Of a stretch of 64,000 nucleotides of DNA, positions 55,217 through 63,322 are shown one piece after another. Origin of the DNA: Actinoplanes sichuanensis. GTDB lineage: Bacteria > Actinomycetota > Actinomycetes > Mycobacteriales > Micromonosporaceae. The DNA lies in assembly GCF_033097365.1 (NCBI RefSeq), contig NZ_AP028461.1, positions 5,208,001 through 5,272,000 on the forward strand, written 5' to 3'. The notes below the pieces were generated by a model. That model was not told the origin of the DNA, made no database searches, and saw nothing but the letters and a program-made list of their open reading frames with translations. Position numbers and translations under genes: made by a program. Within the stretch, counting starts at the first letter, position 1, and each line of letters opens with the position of its first letter.

Positions 55217-55570
55217 TCAGGCGGCCAGCAGGACCACGTCACCGGGCCGGTAGCCGCGCGGCGCCTCTGCCGTCCGGCGCAGCCGGGCCGTCTCCAGCCG
55301 CAGGACCGGGGCGCGATGCACGGTGAGGTCGCGCCCCACCTCGGCCAGCAGGTCGGCCAGCCCGATGCCCAGCGAATCGCAGACGGCGGCCACGATCTCC
55401 GAGCTCGCCTCCTTGCGGCCGCGCTCCACCTCGGACAGGTACTGCACCGAGACGCACGCGTCCCGGGCTACCTCGGCGAGGGTCCGCTGCTGCTCCAGCC
55501 GGCGACGCCGCAGCACCTCACCGAGCAGGGTGCGCAACAGGGGCCGGGGTTGGTACGTCACGTCTGCCAT
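55217..55570 (-). CDS. ClgR/PopR-like XRE regulator with C-terminal LAA
   Basis: 117-residue XRE-type regulator of Clp protease genes. Helix-turn-helix: RTLAEVARDACVSVQYLSEV, followed by the ClgR/PopR feature ERGRKEASSEIVAAVCDSL. The protein ends GDVVLLAA; C-terminal alanines of this kind make PopR and ClgR unstable in Streptomyces through Clp degradation (recalled from published work), so the regulator may be a substrate of the protease it controls. It lies next to and convergent with the clpP pair. Candidate boxes are at 53889 and 55621. Confidence 0.85.
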   Translation of the reverse strand: MADVTYQPRPLLRTLLGEVLRRRRLEQQRTLAEVARDACVSVQYLSEVERGRKEASSEIVAAVCDSLGIGLADLLAEVGRDLTVHRAPVLRLETARLRRTAEAPRGYRPGDVVLLAA

Positions 55571-55620
55571 GTGCCGACGGTAGTGAGCCGTCCCGGTCTC
55601 CGGCACCCGATCGAGCCCGG

Positions 55621-55637
55621 TTCTGCCAGCAGCAGAG
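55621..55637. promoter_or_regulatory. Second PopR-like box, upstream of the regulator
   Basis: TTCTGC-cagca-GCAGAG carries the same TCTGC-N5-GCAGA core as the site before clpP. It is 51 bases upstream of the regulator start, so it could serve autoregulation; it also precedes the HATPase gene on the other strand. Confidence 0.5.
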
Positions 55638-55715
55638 GAACACCCCGTCAGGGCAATGAGAGAAGTGCTCACGTTCCTCAGGAAGGATGGTTTCCGTTTT
55701 CGCCCGAAGGGCATC

Positions 55716-56165
55716 ATGAGCGCCATGAGCCCGTTACGGATGCTTGCGCTGCCGGCGCACACCCGGACCGAGGTCATCTGGCGACTCGAGAGTGACAAGG
55801 GTCTGCGTTCGATCCGCGAGGATCTGCTCCACCATCTGGCCTCGACCCGCGGAGAGGATCCGGCGGCGATCACCACGGCGCAGACCATCGGTCTGGTCAT
55901 GACCGAATTGGCGGGCAACGCACTGCGACACGGAAAACCTCCCGTTCTGGTACGGCTACTCAGCGACGACGACTGCCACCTCCTCCTCGACGTCAGCGAC
56001 CGTGCCATCGACCGCATCCCGCGACAGCCCGGACCGCAGCAGAGTCTCAGTGCCGGTGGTCGCGGTCTGCGCATCGCCCTCTCGGTTGCTCAGGCGGTCT
56101 GCTGGTACGTCGACGGGGACGTCAAACACGTCTGGGCGACCTTTCCCCGCCAGGGCGGGCGTTGA
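55716..56165 (+). CDS. Anti-sigma factor kinase-like HATPase protein
   Basis: 149-residue GHKL ATPase of the RsbW/SpoIIAB type. N box: IGLVMTELAGNALRHGKP; G1 region: LLDVSDRAIDRIP; G2: SAGGRGLRIALSVAQAV; the C-terminal strand CWYVDGDVKHVWATF is typical. Start taken at 55716; in-frame starts at 55656 and 55725 are alternatives. It could phosphorylate an antagonist such as the STAS protein encoded directly downstream, in a sigma-partner switch; the sigma factor is not here. Confidence 0.85.
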   Translation: MSAMSPLRMLALPAHTRTEVIWRLESDKGLRSIREDLLHHLASTRGEDPAAITTAQTIGLVMTELAGNALRHGKPPVLVRLLSDDDCHLLLDVSDRAIDRIPRQPGPQQSLSAGGRGLRIALSVAQAVCWYVDGDVKHVWATFPRQGGR

Positions 56166-56217
56166 ACGCCGGCCACCGGTAGGCCGCACGTCGTACCCCT
56201 GTGCTAAAAAATGCAGG

Positions 56218-56538
56218 GTGACCTCCCCCGCGTACACCATCACCCACGAGCGGACACCCACCGGCGCCCTGCGGGTGATATTGACCGGCGACTTCGACAT
56301 GAGCATCGGCGACGCTCTCTCCACCAGCCTCCTGGAGGCCGCCCACCGACCGGAGATCACCCACATCGTCGTCGATCTGGAGCACACCCGGTTCATCGAC
56401 TCGCACATCGTCGCGAGCCTCGTCACCGGCTATCGGGCGGCCCTCACGGCGAAGCGCGGCTTCACGGTCGTCAACGGCCACGGCACCGTCCAGCAGGTCC
56501 TGGACGTCACCGGTCTGTCCGAGGTCCTGTGCACCTGA
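56218..56538 (+). CDS. STAS-domain anti-sigma factor antagonist
   Basis: 106 residues from a GTG. A single STAS domain: ALRVILTGDFDMSIGDAL, IVVDLEHTRFIDSHIVASL with the phosphorylatable Ser in the IDS motif, and FTVVNGHGTVQQVLDVTGL. It starts 52 bases after the HATPase stop. The pair would form a partner-switching module: the dephosphorylated antagonist binds the kinase and releases a sigma factor. Confidence 0.88.
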   Translation: MTSPAYTITHERTPTGALRVILTGDFDMSIGDALSTSLLEAAHRPEITHIVVDLEHTRFIDSHIVASLVTGYRAALTAKRGFTVVNGHGTVQQVLDVTGLSEVLCT

Positions 56539-56604
56539 CGACAAACGGTCCCTCTCGTGGTGGAGAAGGACCGCGCGTGTCGGGATTTCGGGGTGTCAGT
56601 CGTG

Positions 56605-56925
56605 TCAGGTGGCGTCGGTCGGCTGCCGGCACTCGTGGTCGCGGTTGAGACGAAGGGCTTCTTCGAGCTGGTCTTCGAGGACGATGATCCGGCAGGCGGC
56701 CTCCAGGGCGGTGCCCTGGTCGACCATCTCCCGGGCCCGCGCGGCCAGCCGTAACTGGTAGCGGGAGTAGCGGCGGTGTCCGCCGCCGGACCGGAACGGG
56801 ATGATCAGTTTTTCCTCGTCGAGCCGGCGTAGGAAGTCCTGCGAGGCGCCGACGATCTCGGCGGCGCGGCCCATGGTGTAGGCGGGGTAGTCGTCGTCGT
56901 TGAGCATATCGTCGGATTGGGCCAT
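56605..56925 (-). CDS. MerR-family transcriptional regulator
   Basis: 106 residues, start at 56925 with GAGGAA upstream. The winged helix is YTMGRAAEIVGASQDFLRRL, IIPFRSGGGHRRYSRYQ, followed by a helical part with a charged tail (IIVLEDQLEEALRLNRD). Short MerR proteins of this type with a DxxxYPAYT start are frequent in actinomycetes and have no defined ligand domain. No cysteine is in a metal-ligand position. Convergent with the STAS gene. Confidence 0.82.
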   Translation of the reverse strand: MAQSDDMLNDDDYPAYTMGRAAEIVGASQDFLRRLDEEKLIIPFRSGGGHRRYSRYQLRLAARAREMVDQGTALEAACRIIVLEDQLEEALRLNRDHECRQPTDAT

Positions 56926-56945
56926 ACATTCCTCGTCATGAACGA

Positions 56946-56973
56946 GGGCCCCGGCGCGGATGCGCCGGGGCCC
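56946..56973. terminator. Strong hairpin upstream of the MerR gene
   Basis: Perfect 12-base stem (GGGCCCCGGCGC / GCGCCGGGGCCC) with a GGAT loop. It lies just before the MerR start on the minus strand, so it either shields MerR from upstream transcription or marks the end of an untranslated transcript from the gap to the right. Confidence 0.7.
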
Positions 56974-57552
56974 AGGGCTACGGGTTCGATACACCATCTA
57001 CCGACAGGTTCGTCGGGTTCTCTTTTCCACACAGCTCTGCCATGTACTGCAGCGAGTGTGAGGATCGCGTAAGCGTGACCGGAGACCACCTCACTTTCGA
57101 TGGGACTACGGTGTCCGCCACAGAACTGGCACTACGTCCTGACGGCGGGCGATCCAACGGCGCCAAACCCTCCCTTTCCTCTACTTTCAACTTCCGGTGG
57201 CACTACCCCCCGGTGTCGGAGCCCCACGCGACTTCATGGCCCCACACACGTACGGCGGATCTCTTGCATTGCCCTGACCTGGAATTACGTCAAGGTCTTG
57301 TCGTGCACCTACCTGTTGCGTGCGGCGATCTGTCTCCACCGCGCAGGCCGGGCGAGCCACGAGAAACTTCCGGGCCCTGCTTGACGCTCGGCCTTGTCTC
57401 GTCTGCGTCTTCTACAGATCTCTGTCGTCAACGGAAGCTACGTTACCCAGACCAACCAAGAATGTCTAGTCTCCAGAGACCAGATTTTCTGGGCCCGACC
57501 AGAGCCCTCTCGCCGGCCGTCGCCGGCGCACCGCCGAGCTGCGCGTCGTCGT
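56974..57552. other. Gene-free stretch of lower GC
   Basis: About 580 bases without a convincing gene. Open readings here have no codon bias and no recognisable motif. G+C is visibly lower than in the flanks, and the end of the stretch abuts the stop of the receiver gene. It must hold the MerR promoter; the rest could be remnant coding sequence or an untranslated RNA. Nothing more specific can be supported. Confidence 0.5.
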
Positions 57553-57966
57553 TCAGGCAGGACGGCGGCCGCAGTCGCACGGTTGCCGTCCCGGCTCATG
57601 TCCGTTCGCCAGGGCCTGGCTCAGGCAGCCCAGCAGTTCCGCCGGCCGGAACGGCTTCGGCAGCAGCGCCGTGGCCGCCACCTCCTGCGGCCGCCGGTCG
57701 CCGGGCATCAGACTGCCGCTGACCAGGATCACCGGCAGGCAGGCACGGTCCCTGTCCGCTCGGATGCATCGGCACAACTCAAGGCCGGACATCACCGGCA
57801 TGTCGATGTCGGTCACCACGGCCTCCACACCGGGGCGGGCCAGAACCTCCTGCAACGCATCCGCGCCGTTGTCCGTCTCCACCACGGTGTGGCCGTCGCG
57901 CCGGAGGAGGCGCAGAAGCACATCGCGGATGTCACGATCATCCTCAGCCACGACAAGCAGTGCCAC
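57553..57966 (-). CDS. Stand-alone response regulator receiver protein
   Basis: 137 residues from the GTG at 57966. Receiver domain only: VVAEDDRDIRDVLLRLLRRD (acidic pocket), the phosphorylation site in VVTDIDMPVMSGLEL, the switch Ser in VILVSGSL and the Lys in LLPKPFRPAELL. No output domain, so it probably acts by protein contact. It lies 210 bases downstream of the broken GGDEF gene in the same direction; a functional link to that or to the histidine kinases is only positional. Confidence 0.88.
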   Translation of the reverse strand: MALLVVAEDDRDIRDVLLRLLRRDGHTVVETDNGADALQEVLARPGVEAVVTDIDMPVMSGLELCRCIRADRDRACLPVILVSGSLMPGDRRPQEVAATALLPKPFRPAELLGCLSQALANGHEPGRQPCDCGRRPA

Positions 57967-58176
57967 GGTGCCCTCCCCTGGGACCTGCCCTGTGCCGAGT
58001 CGGCCGACCCGGCATCGCATGCCGGTTCGACCGCTTCGCTGGACCGCTTAGCGCCTTTCGCCGCCGAACAGCGCCGACGGGCGGAACCGTGACCGACGAC
58101 ACCCTCCGCAGGCGCGAACGGTTGCCGTGGATCGGCCTCCCGGCGCAGCGGGTCGGACGGGTACCCCACGACGGCG

Positions 58177-59573
58177 CTATCGCGCGTACGCGAATGATCC
58201 CTTGCCGTTTGCCTTGGCCTCGTACATCGCGGCGTCGGCCTGCCGCAGCAGCTGGTCCGGATCATGGAGCGCATCGGCATCGACTGCGACGCCGATGCCG
58301 GCTCGGACACGCACTTCGTGGCCCGCGAGGACGCACGGCGCGTGCAGAACGTCGATCATGCGCCGGGCCAGAGTCTCCATCGGCTCGGTCAGGGGCCAGG
58401 AGAACAGGACCGCGAACTCGTCGCCGCCCAGCCTGGCGACGGTGTCGACGTCCCGGACATCGGCCGTCAAGCGAACGGCGACCTCTTTCAGAAGGAGATC
58501 ACCGACGTGATGACCGAAGGTGTCGTTGACCGGCTTGAAGTCGTCGAGGTCGATGAGCATGACGGCAACCGAACGCCCGCGCTCGCGGGCCTCGGCGTAT
58601 TCGTCGACGATCCGTTCGGTGAACAGGGCGCGGTTCGCCAGCCCGGTCAGACTGTCGTGGAACGCCTGATGACGCAGCGCGGCGTCCAACGCATCCCGCT
58701 CGGCGAGAGCGGTACGGAGCGCACGTTTCTGGTCGTTCAGTTCGGTCACGTCGCGGGCCACCACGACGCGGCCGATGTACCGGCCGCGGTTGTCGGTCAG
58801 ATCGCTGGATCGCGCATCGAGGTCGATGGTGCGGGCGCCGATGTCGACCGTGTACTCACGGTCTTCCAGTTCACCGCTTCGCAGGAGCCGATGCGACGGC
58901 AGTTCGATCAGGTTTCGCGGAAGATCGGGTTGCATGAGCCGTACGAGGTCGGCGGCCGCCGGATCGAGGTCCAGGACCCGGCCTTCGACATCGATGACGA
59001 CAATCGCGTCACTCACCCGTTCAAAGATCAAACCGCGGGCGACGGGTACGAGTTTCAGCAGTCCCTGCCGGAAAACCGCCCAGCTGGTGACGACGCCGGT
59101 GACGACGAACCCGAGGACGGCGAAGTCTCCCCCGCCACCGGAGGCGAACTGGATGAGCGTGACCGCGTTCCCGAGCACCGGGAACAGCGCGGCCCCCATC
59201 ACCGTGGCGAGCTGACGCCGGTGCAGCGACGACGCCGTACGCCAGGTTCTCGCAACACCCAGCAGGGTGATGAAGATCAGGGTGTAGTTGTACAGGTCCG
59301 GTCGCTGAGGGTGCGGCAGAGCCGGCAGAACCCGAGGGCCGCGGCGCTCGTACCCGGGAATCGGGCCAGCGCCAGATTGGTCCGGGTCGTCAGATCGGTG
59401 CTGAGTGAACCGATGGCATCGGTCCCCGCCCACAGCACCAGGCCGGACATGACGACCAGCAGGGCCATGGCGGCCGGCGTCGACCGGCGGCGGTGCCACG
59501 CCAGGCAGGCGGCCACCGCCGAGATCACGGTTCCGCTCAGCGGAAAGAGGGCGTACGCCTGCCATTGCAGCAT
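58177..59573 (-). pseudogene. Membrane PAS-GGDEF protein with frameshift in the sensor region
   Basis: Starts at an ATG (59573) after GGAGGAGG with two membrane segments (ALFPLSGTVISAVAACLAW, AAMALLVVMSGLVLWAG), typical of the 7TM sensor of histidine kinases. Near 59290-59340 this frame runs into a stop and the homology continues in another frame (RPDLYNYTLIFITLLGVA, LATVMGAALFPVLGNAVTLI), then a PAS domain (IVVIDVEGRVLDLDPAAADL) and GGDEF domain with the active site RLGGDEFAVLF and the inhibitory-site pattern RDVD five residues before it. The cyclase part is complete. Either a disrupted gene or a single sequencing error; translation from an internal start could give a shorter cyclase. Confidence 0.7.
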
Positions 59574-59724
59574 GTCGGCGAACCCTCCTCCGCGCCTCGG
59601 TGCAGTGCCGGCACCTGGCGGCTTCAGCCCACCAGCATCAATCGGCTCGATTCCGGCAGGCCTGAGAAGATCGCGGCCGGGCACGTCAGCTGAGGCCCGA
59701 ACTCCCGCAGGGCTGCGGCAGCGC

Positions 59725-61389
59725 TCACCTGGAGGGGTCGGCCGGCTGATCATCGGCGCTGGTGATCCGGTCGCGGCCGTTCGCCTTCGACTGGTAGAGG
59801 AATAGATCGGCCTGGTGGAGCAGGTCTGTCGCCGTGCCGTGACCGTGTCGGGTGCTGGTGACACCGATGCTGGTGGTCACCGGCAGGCTACCGGTGACCG
59901 GCCGCCAGTCGTGCTCGCGGATGGCCTGGCGCAGCCGGCTCATCTGCGCGACGGCCTCGGCACCGTCGATGCCGGGCATGACGAACAGGAACTCCTCGCC
60001 GCCCAGCCGGGCCCCGAAGGCGCCGTCGAGAATCTGGGCGCGGGCGCTGATCAGGTCGGCCACCTTCTGCAGAACCCGGTCACCGGCACCGTGGGAGCAC
60101 GTGTCGTTGATGCGTTTGAAGAAGTCCAGGTCCAGGACGGCAAGCGACAACGCGGTGTTCTTCTCGGCGGCCCGGTGCAGCAGCACCGGCAACTCCGCCT
60201 CGACGAAACGTCGGTTGTACAGGCCGGTGAGTGAATCACGCATGGCCATCTCCTGCGCTCGGCGTCGCGCCTGACGGGCTTCGTCGATCTCGTAGACGGC
60301 CTGCAGGACACGGGCACGCGCGTCACGTTGCCCCGAGTGCAGTCGCATCGCCGCGGCGTGGAAGTCCTGGTGCGCCAGAAACGCCTCCTCGAAACGTCTC
60401 TGGGTGGCGAGCAGCTGCGCGTACTCGCGGAGCACTTCGAGTTCCACACCGGCGAGCCCTCGTTCGGTGCAGAGAACTCGGCATCGTTGCAGGGCCATGT
60501 GCGCCTGGTCGAGCTCGCCGACGAGGCGGTACGCCTCGGCCAGGGTGACCAGACAGGAGGCGACGGAGTTCGCGTCCTCGTCCGGGCCGGTTCGGTCGAT
60601 GCGGGTGTGCCGGATGAGATCGATGGCCTCGGTGTGACGGCCGGCCGCGAGCCACACCTTGGCCACGGTGTCGAGTGTGCTGTCGTCGAGTCTCACCTCG
60701 TGCCGGTGAGCCAGGGTGAGCATGCGGTCCGCGGCTCGGGTGGCCGCGGTGAGGTCGCCGGCCTGATGCTCGGTGTAGGCGAGGTTGTTCAGGATCGTCG
60801 TGTGCGCCCGGATGTCGTCGACCTCGACCGCCAGCCGCTCGGACTCCGCGTAGCGTTCCCGGGCCGAAGCGAAGTCGCCGGAGTCTCCGTAGGCGTCGGC
60901 CAGTGCCATCGTGCAGCGCAGACGCAGCATCACCGAGGGTGCCGGCATGGCGTTTACCGACTCCATCGCGCCGACGGCGTGTTGCAGCTGGCTGGTGGCG
61001 TCACCGAGCTGGGCGAACAGGGACGCCAGATGCCAGTGGCTGAGCGCCAGCAGGTGCGCGTGCCGGCGCTCGACGGCCCAGGCATGGACGTCGTGAACGA
61101 TGCGGCCGGCGGCGGCGAGGTCGCCTTGCCGGCCCCGCATGTCGGCCATGATCAGCTGAGCTCGGTGGTGGAGATCCGGGCGGCCGAGGCGGCGGGCGTC
61201 GGCCTGCAGGTCACGCACCCGAAGGATCATGACGGCCGGGTCATGGTCGAGGCGCGGCTGCTCCTCGATCGACTCGATCGCCGCCGACAGGCGATTCTCA
61301 TCCCGTTCCGTCGGCTCGGCCTCAGTCAGCATGGTGGCAACGTCGGACAGTCGGCACGGTTCATGACCTTTGAGGGTTGTGAGTAGCAT
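59725..61389 (-). CDS. TPR-containing diguanylate cyclase
   Basis: 554 residues, ATG at 61389; the reading is open further upstream, but that extension overlaps the response regulator leader. The N-terminal two-thirds consists of TPR-like helical repeats (LALSHWHLASLFAQLGDAT, ALADAYGDSGDFASARERY, LNNLAYTEHQAGDLTAATRA, TLAEAYRLVGELDQAHMAL). A coiled linker leads into the GGDEF domain (DSLTGLYNRRFVEAELP) with the active site GGEEF (ARLGGEEFLFVMPG). It makes cyclic di-GMP; protein partners bound by the TPR part would control it. No membrane segment. Divergent from the OmpR gene. Confidence 0.88.
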   Translation of the reverse strand: MLLTTLKGHEPCRLSDVATMLTEAEPTERDENRLSAAIESIEEQPRLDHDPAVMILRVRDLQADARRLGRPDLHHRAQLIMADMRGRQGDLAAAGRIVHDVHAWAVERRHAHLLALSHWHLASLFAQLGDATSQLQHAVGAMESVNAMPAPSVMLRLRCTMALADAYGDSGDFASARERYAESERLAVEVDDIRAHTTILNNLAYTEHQAGDLTAATRAADRMLTLAHRHEVRLDDSTLDTVAKVWLAAGRHTEAIDLIRHTRIDRTGPDEDANSVASCLVTLAEAYRLVGELDQAHMALQRCRVLCTERGLAGVELEVLREYAQLLATQRRFEEAFLAHQDFHAAAMRLHSGQRDARARVLQAVYEIDEARQARRRAQEMAMRDSLTGLYNRRFVEAELPVLLHRAAEKNTALSLAVLDLDFFKRINDTCSHGAGDRVLQKVADLISARAQILDGAFGARLGGEEFLFVMPGIDGAEAVAQMSRLRQAIREHDWRPVTGSLPVTTSIGVTSTRHGHGTATDLLHQADLFLYQSKANGRDRITSADDQPADPSR

Positions 61390-61471
61390 CTCGTGGCGGT
61401 TGAGAGGCGTAAGGAATCCGAAAGACCTCGACCGGGGAGTACGGGTGAGGCCGCTCGGTAACGTGGCGGGA

Positions 61472-62182
61472 ATGGGACATCGGGTGCTGGTGGTCGACGA
61501 CGACCCCACGGTCAGTGACGTGGTCCGGCGCTATCTGGAGCAGGCCGGCTGTGAGGTCGAGCTGGCCGCCGACGGTGCCGACGGTCTGGCCGCGGTCGCC
61601 GCGCGCCGGCCCGACCTGGTGGTCCTGGATCTGATGATGCCCGGCATCGACGGCCTCGAGGTGTGCCGCCGGCTGCGGCGCCAACTGCCGGAGCTACCGG
61701 TCGTGATGCTCACCGCGCTCGGCGAGGAGGCCGACCGGGTCCTCGGGCTGGAGGTCGGCGCCGACGACTACGTGACCAAGCCGTTCTCGCCCCGTGAGCT
61801 GGTGCTGCGGATCCGCTCGGTGCTGCGCCGCACCTCCGGCACGGGCGGTCCGCCGGCCGAGCCGACGATGATCACCGACGCGGAGTTGACCGTCGACACG
61901 GCACGCCGGATCGCGGAGACCGGCGGCATGCCGCTGGCGCTGACCGTGCGGGAGTTCGACCTGCTGATCTTCCTGATGCGCCACCCGGGCCGGGTCTGGT
62001 CGCGCACCGATCTGCTGGAGAAGGTCTGGGGCTGGCAGTTCGGCGACCAGTCGACGGTGACCGTGCACGTGCGGCGCCTGCGGGAGAAGATCGAGAAGGA
62101 TCCGGCCGCCCCGAACCGCATCCGCACCGTCTGGGGTGTCGGCTACCGGTACGACCCGCTCGACGGGGGCGCCGCCGCGTGA
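61472..62182 (+). CDS. OmpR-family response regulator
   Basis: 236 residues, ATG at 61472 chosen because the receiver starts right there (GHRVLVVDDDPTVSDVV). Phospho-Asp in VVLDLMMPGIDGLEV, switch residues in VVMLTALG and KPFSPREL. The C-terminal winged helix is complete: LALTVREFDLLIFLMRHPG, VTVHVRRLREKIEKDP and TVWGVGYRY. It forms a two-component pair with the kinase whose GTG overlaps its stop. Targets are unknown. Confidence 0.92.
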   Translation: MGHRVLVVDDDPTVSDVVRRYLEQAGCEVELAADGADGLAAVAARRPDLVVLDLMMPGIDGLEVCRRLRRQLPELPVVMLTALGEEADRVLGLEVGADDYVTKPFSPRELVLRIRSVLRRTSGTGGPPAEPTMITDAELTVDTARRIAETGGMPLALTVREFDLLIFLMRHPGRVWSRTDLLEKVWGWQFGDQSTVTVHVRRLREKIEKDPAAPNRIRTVWGVGYRYDPLDGGAAA

Positions 62183-63192
62183 AGGACACCCTGCTCATCG
62201 GGCTGTACGCGCTGCTCGCCGGCGGTGTCGTCGGGTTGGCCGGCGCGGGGGCGCTGAAGCTGATGCGCGGCCGGTCGATCCTGGTGCACGTGCTGGTGCT
62301 GATCGCGGTCACCGTGCTGGCCGTGGTCGCCGGTGTCGCCACGGTCGCCCAGGCCATGTTCCTGTCCGCGCACGACCTGTGGGTCGTGCTGGTCACGGTG
62401 ACCGCGTCCGCGCTGATCAGCCTGGGGGTGGGTGCGGTCTTCGGCAGTCGGCTGGCCGCCGCCGCGGTGTGGGCGCAGGCGGCCCGCGACCGGGAACGCC
62501 ATTTGGAGGCGGGGCGCCGGGAGCTGGTCGCCTGGGTGTCGCACGATCTGCGGACCCCGCTGGCCGGGCTGCGGGCGATGGCCGAGGCGCTGGAGGACGG
62601 CATCATCGCCGACCAGGCCACCGTCGACGAGTATCACCGGCGTATCCGGGTCGAGACCGACCGGATGACCCAGCTCGTCGACGACCTGTTCGAGCTGTCC
62701 CGCATCAACGCCGGTGCGCTGCGGCTGATGCCGACGACCGTACCGCTGGGCGAGGTGGTGTCCGACGCGCTGGCCGGTGTCGCGCCGCTGGCCGCCCGCC
62801 GCCGCATCCATCTGGTGGCCGCCGACAGCGGCTGGCCGGTCGTGCGGGGCGGGGAGCGGGAGCTCGCCCGGATCGTCAGCAACCTGCTGATCAACTCGGT
62901 GCGGTACACCCCGGAGGACGGCACCGTCCAGATCGCCGCCGGCCAGGAGCACGGTCACGTGTGGCTGACCGTCTCCGACACGTGCGGTGGCATCCCGGAG
63001 CCCGACCTGACGCGGGTCTTCGATGTCGCGTTCCGCGGTGAACGCGCCCGCACCCCGGCCGCGGCCGGGACCGGCGCCGGCGGGGGTCTCGGTCTGGCGA
63101 TCGTGCGTGGCCTGGTCGAGGCGCACGGCGGCCGGGTGGGCGTCCGCAACATCGGTCACGGCTGCCGTTTCGAGGTACAGCTACCCGCTTGA
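62179..63192 (+). CDS. Two-component sensor histidine kinase
   Basis: 337 residues from a GTG overlapping the regulator stop. Two membrane segments at the N-terminus (LLIGLYALLAGGVVGLAGAG) and further hydrophobic segments up to about residue 95 (VHVLVLIAVTVLAVVAGVAT; LVTVTASALISLGVGAVFG), with hardly any extracellular loop, suggesting that membrane or intramembrane signals are sensed. HisKA with phospho-His in AWVSHDLRTPLAGLRA, then HATPase_c (NLLINSVRY, VSDTCGGIPE, GGGLGLAIVRGLVEAHGG). The stop overlaps the palindrome at 63191. Confidence 0.92.
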   Translation: MKDTLLIGLYALLAGGVVGLAGAGALKLMRGRSILVHVLVLIAVTVLAVVAGVATVAQAMFLSAHDLWVVLVTVTASALISLGVGAVFGSRLAAAAVWAQAARDRERHLEAGRRELVAWVSHDLRTPLAGLRAMAEALEDGIIADQATVDEYHRRIRVETDRMTQLVDDLFELSRINAGALRLMPTTVPLGEVVSDALAGVAPLAARRRIHLVAADSGWPVVRGGERELARIVSNLLINSVRYTPEDGTVQIAAGQEHGHVWLTVSDTCGGIPEPDLTRVFDVAFRGERARTPAAAGTGAGGGLGLAIVRGLVEAHGGRVGVRNIGHGCRFEVQLPA

Positions 63193-63204
63193 AACGATCG
63201 TTTC
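63191..63204. promoter_or_regulatory. LacI-type palindromic operator before the GH59-like gene
   Basis: GAAACGATCGTTTC is a perfect 14-base palindrome, extended to TGAAACGATCGTTTCC. It shares the GAAACG half with the sites at 7961-8198. A related half site CCGATCGTTT recurs at 63224-63233. It lies 119 bases upstream of the glycosidase start, suitable for sugar-dependent repression. Confidence 0.6.
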
Positions 63205-63322
63205 CGATCACATGCGTCCGGCTCCGATCGTTTGTGCTCGTTCGAGCATTGACGTGCGTTGTTGTGAGCGGTTTACTCCCGTAACAGGTTCGTCACCGAA
63301 GTGATCTGGCCCGGGAGTCGCG

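Noticed and set aside
56978..57110. Minus-strand reading with SGHAYAILTLAAVHGR, recalling a calpain-type His region
   Set aside because: An in-frame stop lies a few codons upstream and no Cys or Asn domain is present; too little for a remnant call.
57042..57722. Plus-strand readings of 226 and 94 codons in the gap before the receiver gene
   Set aside because: No codon bias, no motif; the right part is antisense to the receiver gene.
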